This document shows positions 1 through 4,520 of a stretch of DNA of 9,499 bases, in pieces. The translations under genes were made by a program, and so were the position numbers. Origin of the DNA: Methanobacteriota archaeon (GTDB taxonomy: Archaea; Micrarchaeota; Micrarchaeia; Anstonellales; J096); contig RFJG01000005.1 of NCBI GenBank assembly GCA_003694965.1, positions 1 to 9,499 on the forward strand, in the 5' to 3' direction. Position 1 is the stretch's first letter, and each line of letters begins with the position of its first letter. The notes beneath the pieces were generated by a model. The model was not told the DNA's origin. It worked only from the letters and a program-made list of their open reading frames with translations, and searched no databases.

Positions 1-377
1 ATATGGAGCAACTCAACAAATTCTTCTCAATGAGTGAAGAAGAGAAGGAGGTAATGCTACGGTACTTGCCAGGGCCATATACATTCATAGTTGATGGCAG
101 AGGAGAATTTGAAGGAAAGCGAATAGGAGTAAGGGTTCCTGACCATTATTTCTCAAGAAAGCTTGCTTTGGAGTTGGGAAGGCCTGTAATCTCAACATCT
201 GCCAACATATCTGGTAAGGAAAGTCCCTCCTGTGTTGAAGAGATAGAAAACGGGGTGGCTGAGCAAACAGCCATAATAGTAGATGGTGGCCATTGCAAGT
301 ATGGAGAAGGCTCAACTGTTGTTGACATAAAAAACAATAAGATAATAAGGCAGGGAGCTGGGAAGTTCACATTCTAA
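1..377 (+). CDS. tsaC: Threonylcarbamoyl-AMP synthase, TsaC/Sua5/YrdC family (5'-truncated by window edge)
   Basis: Makes threonylcarbamoyl-AMP from threonine, bicarbonate and ATP, the first step of t6A37 synthesis on tRNAs that read ANN codons; a cytosolic enzyme. About 124 residues are visible, roughly the C-terminal two thirds of a YrdC domain. Family landmarks are LPGPYTFIV (visible residues 22-30), the RVPDH segment (44-48), the nucleotide-binding PVISTSANISG (61-71, with the conserved S-x-N of the family), and the closing STVVD (104-108) followed by IRQGAGKF. The N-terminal part with the K-x-R motif is missing, so the gene begins before base 1 and the ATG at base 3 is probably internal. 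A separate Sua5 C-terminal domain is absent, because the protein ends right after the YrdC fold. The gene is convergent with the GTPase gene, with one base between the two stop codons. Confidence 0.9.
   Translation, partial: MEQLNKFFSMSEEEKEVMLRYLPGPYTFIVDGRGEFEGKRIGVRVPDHYFSRKLALELGRPVISTSANISGKESPSCVEEIENGVAEQTAIIVDGGHCKYGEGSTVVDIKNNKIIRQGAGKFTF
329..334 (-). terminator. Candidate oligo-T terminator for the YchF-like GTPase gene
   Basis: On the minus strand a run of six T lies about 45 nt past the GTPase stop codon, inside the convergent tsaC coding region. Archaeal RNA polymerase terminates at short T runs without needing a hairpin. Because the two genes are separated by a single base, any terminator of one must lie in the other. 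This rests only on the T run and its position. Confidence 0.25.
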
Positions 378-378
378 T

Positions 379-1539
379 TTACTTGGCAGCACTAACAAGC
401 TCTACAGCATCCCTGTGATGTAAGACATAATCTTTAGCTAACCTTCTCCTTGTCCTTGCATCCATCCCATATAAGAGAGCTTTCGCTATGTCCGAGTGTA
501 TCTTCATCGCAAAGTCGTAGAGGGTTGAGCCATCCTTGAGAAGGAAACAGTCCGGCAGTATCCTACCCTGGCTGTCTTCAAGCTTTGAACCAGCTGGAAA
601 GACCGCTATATAGTTGAGAATGTTAAAAACAGCGTGCTCTATGACTTTCTGTACTCCAGTGCCTCCAAGCTTATCTAGGACATTAGTCTCTATCTTAGAT
701 AAGGCAGCCTTCTGTTGTTCATTTAAGGTTGTCTTCTCTTTGAAAGTAGCTTCTCCTGGAATGTAGTCAATAAGGCCCGCCTTGGCAGCTCTTTTAAGTG
801 CTAGCTCTGCCTCCGCAGAACAAGGTATTATATCGTATTTCTCCTTTAGCCTATCGTAATTCTCCTGTGCATGTGGCAAATCTATCTTGTTGCCTGCTAT
901 GACTATCTTCTTCGTCTTTTCCCTAAGGAACACTGCTACCTTGAAAATATCTTGCCACTCCTCCATAGTGCCAAACTTCTCTATTACTTCCTCGGCTATA
1001 GTGTTATCAACACGGAAGCTTGAGAGCATCTCAACAAGGATATCCTCATCGCTCCTGCCACTCCTCTTGAGGCGTTTCATCTTATCCATGTTCCTCTCTA
1101 TAACATTCTTATACCAATGATTAAGCTCCTCCTCTAAAAAAAGGATGTCCTTTTCTGGATCGTGTTTTCCATAGCCTATGAAATTCCCTTCCTCGTCTGT
1201 TGAACCGCTCATATCAACAACGTGTATTAATGCCTCTGCCTGATTTAGATCGTTGAGGAATTGGTTGCCAAGACCTTTCCCCTCGTGAGCGCCAGGAATT
1301 AAGCCGGCAACATCTATGAGTTTCACGGGGACAAAGCGCCACTTCCCAGCTAAGAAGCCTGTCCTAGGTGTTGGCACAACGCCGAACTCCTTACCTATGT
1401 CCTCAACTCTTACATAAGCTGTACCTACATTTGGCTCAATAGTAGTGAACGGCCTATCGCTAATCTCAACGGGCGCCATTGTGGCTGCTGCGAAGAATGT
1501 TGATTTTCCAGCTGAGGGTTTACCTACTAATCCAAGCAT
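379..1539 (-). CDS. ychF: YchF/OLA1-like translation-associated GTPase with C-terminal TGS domain
   Basis: Obg-superfamily P-loop NTPase of 386 residues, close to the roughly 390-400 usual for the archaeal members. The G motifs are in order: G1 GKPSAGKST (6-14), G2 region FTT (31-33), G3 DVAGLIPGAHEGKGLG (76-91), G4 NKID (217-220) and G5 SAE (241-243). The intact NKxD suggests GTP preference, unlike bacterial YchF and eukaryotic OLA1, where this motif is altered and ATP is preferred. A coiled, charged insert (about 130-200) lies between G3 and G4. The last ~75 residues (about 310-382) form a TGS domain with AVFPAGSKLED and LKDGSTLYDFA. Family members associate with ribosomes; the precise role in archaea is not settled. 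The start codon is chosen because MLGLVGKPSAGKST matches the family N-terminus and a TATA box lies 23 nt upstream. It is divergent from the unrecognised gene at 1669. Confidence 0.93.
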   Translation of the reverse strand: MLGLVGKPSAGKSTFFAAATMAPVEISDRPFTTIEPNVGTAYVRVEDIGKEFGVVPTPRTGFLAGKWRFVPVKLIDVAGLIPGAHEGKGLGNQFLNDLNQAEALIHVVDMSGSTDEEGNFIGYGKHDPEKDILFLEEELNHWYKNVIERNMDKMKRLKRSGRSDEDILVEMLSSFRVDNTIAEEVIEKFGTMEEWQDIFKVAVFLREKTKKIVIAGNKIDLPHAQENYDRLKEKYDIIPCSAEAELALKRAAKAGLIDYIPGEATFKEKTTLNEQQKAALSKIETNVLDKLGGTGVQKVIEHAVFNILNYIAVFPAGSKLEDSQGRILPDCFLLKDGSTLYDFAMKIHSDIAKALLYGMDARTRRRLAKDYVLHHRDAVELVSAAK

Positions 1540-1562
1540 CTCTCATATGTTCCTTAGAGCAA

Positions 1563-1570
1563 TTTATAAA
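1563..1570 (-). promoter_or_regulatory. TATA box of the YchF-like GTPase gene
   Basis: TTTATAAA, itself palindromic, ends 23 nt before the ATG at 1539. Archaeal transcription starts about 25 nt downstream of the box centre, so the mRNA would begin at or within a few bases of the start codon (leaderless). No Shine-Dalgarno sequence precedes the ATG. Confidence 0.6.
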
Positions 1571-1636
1571 GTATTGAGGAGTGTTGCTTGGGAATTGAGA
1601 GGTATGGAGTGGAGAATTAGGAGCGAATATATTAGC

Positions 1637-1644
1637 TTTTAAAC
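1637..1644 (+). promoter_or_regulatory. TATA box of the unrecognised 483-residue gene
   Basis: TTTTAAAC ends 24 nt before the ATG at 1669, the right distance for a leaderless or nearly leaderless transcript. A 10-bp palindrome, CACATATGTG (1654-1663), lies between box and start. It could be an operator, but palindromes of that length are expected several times by chance in a window of this size. Confidence 0.55.
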
Positions 1645-1668
1645 ATTTCTCAACACATATGTGAAGCT

Positions 1669-3120
1669 ATGGGAGTAACAATACGAAAGTTGAGCGAAAG
1701 CACGGCAAAAGATACTGCTAAAAGAAGTATAGAGATAAGGAAAAAGGCTCTTTCAGAGAGAAGGCTTGGAGGAGTATACAAGGACCAACTGCCAGACATC
1801 ATAGGAGTTACCAACACTCCTTACTTAGATATTAGCCATGCCCTATATGGGATTAACATACCTCAAAAAGAGGGAGTACTAACAGGTGGTTTTTTCGGAC
1901 AGGTTTCTATGGTTAGTACGCCGACAGACTTGGAATGGGTAAAGGATTATGAGCAATTTGCCTATATGATGAACCACTTGGAAGAGCATGGGAAGAGGAT
2001 TCCTTTTATCTTGTTTGTAGGAGAAGATTCTTCAGCTGGTTTTAGGCTCATAAGAGAAAGGAAAGAGGTCTTCCTCAAGAGACTGTGTGAATCTGGAAGG
2101 ATATACGATAAGCAGATGGGTAGGGTATTCGCTAATTATGATGGAGGAGTTGTTAAGATACCCCTCCTCTTGACTTTGTTTAATAGGGAAGAGAGGGCAT
2201 TTTATGTTATAGACCAGTTCAACAACAAGGTTAGATTGGTTGATTGGTTGAGGACAATAAAGACTCCTAATGAGGAACTTAAAGAGGAGTTAATTGAAAA
2301 GTTCGAAGCATTTGAAAAGGATGGGAAGGAAATAAAGAAAGAACTGTCCCAGATCGCCCTCTCTTGCTGTGACGCCAGGGCTTTTGGTTTTGGAGAAGAG
2401 GAGTATCGCGTTAAGACATTGGGAGCGTTGCTCTCAAGGAAAAGGATGAAGGTTATGTTGAGAAACAAACTGAGGAAAGGGAGTATCATCTATGAAGTGC
2501 ACACAAGATGTGGTTATATGACATCTGCAGTGCAGTTCTACCAAATGGTTAAGCTCCTCCAAAAGAAAGAAGAGTCCAGAGTTGCTGTTTTTGAGGAGCT
2601 AAGCAAAGCTCTTAAGGGAGAACATGCCATGAGGTTGGACATATCGCACGCTAGAAACTTACCAAGCAATTACAGAGAGCTGTTTGAGAGGGTTTTCTGC
2701 TCCCCTAACAATGATTTCCAAGACATAATGCTCCATATGTTTAGCCATCTCAATATCTTGGAATTGGGCAGGGACAAGAAGGAAGTAAAGATGCCCGCCT
2801 ATGACAGGATAATGGAAGTTATGAAAGAAAAGGACATAGTATATTCTCCAGAGGTGCAGGTCTACTTAGTTACTGAAGAGCTTCTCATAGAGCAAATTGC
2901 AGCATTATCAACAATAGCAGCGACAATAAATGGGGCTTCTGTTGAAGTTGATGTCTACCCTACAATGTTTTCATTAGCAGATTTCAAGAGGTATAATCTA
3001 CCACTGGACAATAATAGCAACATAGCGAGTTTGGAAAGTAGAGTGGTTGAGGAAGAGGAGCTAACCAGGATTAATGAATTTGGAGAGGAGAAGAAAGTTG
3101 TTGAGATACTCGGCCTATAA
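1669..3120 (+). CDS. Unrecognised 483-residue protein with a beta-carbonic-anhydrase-like CxDxR...HxxCG pair
   Basis: I do not recognise this protein as a whole. It is a soluble-looking, charged protein without signal peptide or membrane segment. Residues 200-228 are Lys/Glu-rich and probably helical. They are followed by IALSCCDARAFGFG (229-242), which contains C233-x-D235-x-R237, and by IIYEVHTRCGYMTSAV (273-288), which contains H278-x-x-C281-G282. The order C-x-D-x-R then H-x-x-C-G, each preceded by a hydrophobic strand-like segment and the second followed by a helix with A-V, is the zinc site of beta-carbonic anhydrases. The spacing between the two (45 residues) is shorter than the ~55 typical of that family, and I see no RNAG-type segment between them. 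The C-terminal third has more His and Cys (H319, H327, C344, H356, H360) and an acidic stretch near 460-465. The ATG is the first start after the in-frame stop at 1633 and sits 24 nt behind a TATA box. It is divergent from the GTPase gene, and the tRNA-Ala gene follows 35 nt downstream. That the gene is real is near certain; its function is unknown. Confidence 0.9.
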   Translation: MGVTIRKLSESTAKDTAKRSIEIRKKALSERRLGGVYKDQLPDIIGVTNTPYLDISHALYGINIPQKEGVLTGGFFGQVSMVSTPTDLEWVKDYEQFAYMMNHLEEHGKRIPFILFVGEDSSAGFRLIRERKEVFLKRLCESGRIYDKQMGRVFANYDGGVVKIPLLLTLFNREERAFYVIDQFNNKVRLVDWLRTIKTPNEELKEELIEKFEAFEKDGKEIKKELSQIALSCCDARAFGFGEEEYRVKTLGALLSRKRMKVMLRNKLRKGSIIYEVHTRCGYMTSAVQFYQMVKLLQKKEESRVAVFEELSKALKGEHAMRLDISHARNLPSNYRELFERVFCSPNNDFQDIMLHMFSHLNILELGRDKKEVKMPAYDRIMEVMKEKDIVYSPEVQVYLVTEELLIEQIAALSTIAATINGASVEVDVYPTMFSLADFKRYNLPLDNNSNIASLESRVVEEEELTRINEFGEEKKVVEILGL

Positions 3121-3123
3121 AGC

Positions 3124-3131
3124 TTAAAAAC
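3124..3131 (+). promoter_or_regulatory. TATA box of tRNA-Ala
   Basis: TTAAAAAC, ending 24 nt before the first base of the mature tRNA and starting 3 nt after the stop codon of the upstream gene. The spacing matches the boxes before the protein genes here, so the tRNA can be transcribed on its own with almost no 5' leader. Confidence 0.6.
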
Positions 3132-3155
3132 TCTTGGCAACTCTTCTATTAAGAA

Positions 3156-3229
3156 GGGCCCTTAGATCAGTCCGGTAGATCGCTCCCTTGGCATGGGAGA
3201 GGCCGGGGGTTCAAATCCCCCAGGGTCCA
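3156..3229 (+). tRNA. tRNA-Ala (anticodon GGC)
   Basis: A full cloverleaf can be drawn by hand. The acceptor stem GGGCCCT (3156-3162) pairs with AGGGTCC (3222-3228). It contains a G3-U70 wobble, the main identity element for alanyl-tRNA synthetase, and discriminator A73 is at 3229. The D arm is GATC (3165-3168) with GATC (3178-3181) around a loop containing GG. The anticodon stem CTCCC/GGGAG encloses TTGGCAT, giving anticodon GGC at 3190-3192, which reads GCC and GCU. The variable loop AGGCC allows the G15-C48 Levitt pair. The T arm is GGGGG-TTCAAAT-CCCCC. There is no intron at position 37/38, and the 3' CCA is not encoded. A perfect hairpin begins at the very next base. Confidence 0.96.
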
Positions 3230-3252
3230 TTCCGCCTTTGGAAAAGGCGGAA
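3230..3252 (+). repeat. Perfect 10-bp hairpin abutting the tRNA 3' end
   Basis: TTCCGCCTTT, a GGA loop, then AAAGGCGGAA: ten perfect pairs starting directly after the discriminator base. In the tRNA precursor this would stack next to the acceptor stem and could mark the site for 3' processing, or slow the polymerase as part of termination. The next T run on this strand is TTTT at 3292-3295. The structure is plain in the sequence; its role is inferred. Confidence 0.75.
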
Positions 3253-3268
3253 CCTAAACTATCATACA

Positions 3269-3284
3269 CGGAACCAAGGTTCCG
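3269..3284 (+). repeat. 7-bp hairpin able to pair alternatively with upstream hairpin
   Basis: CGGAACC-AA-GGTTCCG is a perfect 7-bp inverted repeat, although a 2-nt loop is tight for RNA. The word CGGAACC also occurs at 3248-3254, in the 3' arm of the preceding hairpin. The arm GGTTCCG (3278-3284) can therefore pair with either copy, so two mutually exclusive folds are possible in RNA from this segment. Confidence 0.6.
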
Positions 3285-3325
3285 ATCCTCCTTTTGCATC
3301 TATTCGCCGGAGGGCAACTAGTTGA

Positions 3326-3345
3326 AGATGGCCGAAGGCCTATCT
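3326..3345 (+). repeat. 8-bp hairpin with one bulge
   Basis: AGATGGCC, loop GAA, then GGCC-(T bulge)-ATCT. Eight base pairs with a single bulged T, in the non-coding stretch between tRNA-Ala and the metalloprotease gene. A weaker possible stem, CCTCC (3287-3291) with GGAGG (3309-3313), lies just before it. Confidence 0.5.
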
Positions 3346-3355
3346 AGAATTTTGA

Positions 3356-3378
3356 TTGAACTTTTGATAAAAGTTCAA
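3356..3378 (-). terminator. Perfect 10-bp hairpin just past the metalloprotease stop
   Basis: TTGAACTTTT, loop of three bases, AAAAGTTCAA: ten perfect pairs, three bases beyond the TAG stop of the minus-strand metalloprotease gene. The position suggests a 3'-end signal or an mRNA-stabilising hairpin. No long T run follows on the minus strand, so a classical intrinsic terminator is not shown. It mirrors the 10-bp, 3-nt-loop hairpin at the tRNA side of the same intergenic stretch. Confidence 0.45.
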
Positions 3379-3381
3379 GTG

Positions 3382-4470
3382 CTACTGCTCTTGTGCCATT
3401 ACATTAACAACTGTGGCATCGTTGCCGTTGTTCATTATGACGATAGCAGAAGTTCCAGGAACATCGCAGACCTTGTCAAAATAGGTGGTGGATTTCTCAT
3501 AGCAGGAATTTAAGTACTTGAATGGCTTTCCGTTTATGGCGTTGTCTGCCTCTTGTGAAGAAGGCACTATGTAAACATCAACAGAAGAGTCTGCCGTAAC
3601 CTTGAATTCATAAGTTGTCTCATCTTTTTGTGTACATACACCTAACCACCAACCCCAATAACTAGGAATTACTATCTCCTTGTTGAAATCAACAGAATAA
3701 CTTAAGTTGTGGATAATTGGGTACATTACATCTGATGTGTCGTTGCTATGTTGATAACCGAGTATGTGGCCGAGTTCGTGGATTGCGAGCATCTTCATGG
3801 CAAGAGGGGAGTACTCAGAATAGCTGTCTTGACAATTGCTATCACCCATACCAAGTATTGCCCTCTTTCCTCCTATCTCTGCCCTTCCGATTGTTTCTCC
3901 TTGGTATTCTTTGGCCCAGTCAACCCATACATCATGCTCCTGCGTTTCAGGGACTCTTACAAAATGGACTCCCAACCTCTGCTCCCAATATGCAAAAGCT
4001 TCATCAAGGGATTGTTGGAAAGCTGGGTCGCTACCTTGTGGCAAGTCTGAAACGAAGACCCTTATTACAGGAGTTACCTCAACTATCTTTGTCGTGGAAG
4101 AGTTAAGGCCTCCATCATCAACTGCGAACATCGTAATGGTGTGGTTGCCCGGCTTAGTGAATGTTGGGAATGGCACATTTGCTGGCCACGTCAAATTTGG
4201 AGAGCTAGCATCCCATTTTGCAAGTTCCTTGCCATCCACAAAAATAGAGCAATGAAGCAGGTTTCCCTCCCTATCACTACAACCATAAGTAAAGGCAGGC
4301 GAGAAAGGAACTCTACCCCTACTCTCTTCCAACTCAAGTGTTGTTGTTGGAGGAGTATTTGATGATAAAGTAGTGGTTTCCAATGGTTGCTGAGAGCTCC
4401 CTTCCTCTAAGCAGCCAGAGATTAACAAGAGAGGTATTAAAGATAAGAGTATTGCAAGTTTCAGCTCCAT
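3382..4470 (-). CDS. Secreted lipoprotein zinc metalloprotease, metzincin (matrixin-like)
   Basis: A 362-residue extracellular lipoprotein. The signal peptide MELKLAILLSLIPLLLISGC ends in a lipobox with Cys20 as the likely lipid-anchored residue. A Thr/Ser/Pro-rich linker (about 25-48) follows, then a probable Ig/PKD-like beta domain (about 51-135, C64 and C74 possibly disulfide-linked). The catalytic part (about 136-270) contains HELGHILGYQH (231-241), the HExxHxxGxxH zinc site: three His ligands and general base Glu232. A Met-turn DVMYP (247-251) follows, as in matrixins. The last ~90 residues look like a beta-sandwich of the pre-peptidase or GOLD type, with C279, C323 and C335. Five N-x-S/T sequons (N92, N109, N123, N243, N255) suggest it is N-glycosylated, which fits the oligosaccharyltransferase gene 2.4 kb away. 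It is divergent from polB across 50 bp. Its substrate cannot be told from the sequence. Confidence 0.92.
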   Translation of the reverse strand: MELKLAILLSLIPLLLISGCLEEGSSQQPLETTTLSSNTPPTTTLELEESRGRVPFSPAFTYGCSDREGNLLHCSIFVDGKELAKWDASSPNLTWPANVPFPTFTKPGNHTITMFAVDDGGLNSSTTKIVEVTPVIRVFVSDLPQGSDPAFQQSLDEAFAYWEQRLGVHFVRVPETQEHDVWVDWAKEYQGETIGRAEIGGKRAILGMGDSNCQDSYSEYSPLAMKMLAIHELGHILGYQHSNDTSDVMYPIIHNLSYSVDFNKEIVIPSYWGWWLGVCTQKDETTYEFKVTADSSVDVYIVPSSQEADNAINGKPFKYLNSCYEKSTTYFDKVCDVPGTSAIVIMNNGNDATVVNVMAQEQ

Positions 4471-4490
4471 AAAAAAACTTCTGTTGGAGG

Positions 4491-4500
4491 TATTAAAAAC
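4491..4500. promoter_or_regulatory. Shared TATA-like element for metalloprotease and polB
   Basis: TATTAAAAAC on the plus strand (GTTTTTAATA on the minus strand) is the only TATA-like sequence in the 50-bp gap. It lies exactly 20 nt from each ATG (4470 and 4521). Both genes would then have leaderless transcripts starting at or next to the ATG. A purine-rich GGAGG directly before it (4486-4490) could act as a BRE for the polB direction. Confidence 0.6.
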
Positions 4501-4520
4501 ATAGCGGTAGAATATCTGTT

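Noticed and set aside
1445..1642. Plus-strand open frame across the GTPase start and the divergent promoter
   Set aside because: It overlaps the P-loop coding region of the GTPase in antisense and both promoter boxes, and has no protein-like features.
1654..1663. Perfect palindrome CACATATGTG between TATA box and ATG of the unrecognised gene, as an operator
   Set aside because: About nine 10-bp palindromes are expected by chance in 9.5 kb. There is no second copy or known regulator, so it is only mentioned under the promoter.
3156..3381. tRNA gene as attachment site of an integrated element
   Set aside because: No integrase gene, no repeat of the tRNA 3' end elsewhere in the window, and the following genes look like chromosomal ones.
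3230..3381. A known RNA such as C/D or H/ACA guide RNA, SRP RNA or RNase P RNA
   Set aside because: I found no C and D boxes, no ACA box at a suitable place, and none of the conserved cores of SRP or RNase P RNA, so it is left as an unassigned structured stretch.
3322..3513. Small plus-strand open frame of 63 codons overlapping the protease 3' end
   Set aside because: It lies mostly antisense to the well-supported protease gene, runs through the hairpins, has no TATA box at the right distance, and resembles no protein.
3717..4362. Several plus-strand open frames opposite the metalloprotease gene
   Set aside because: They are antisense shadows: the minus-strand frame has a signal peptide, zinc site and Met-turn, whereas these have no recognisable features.
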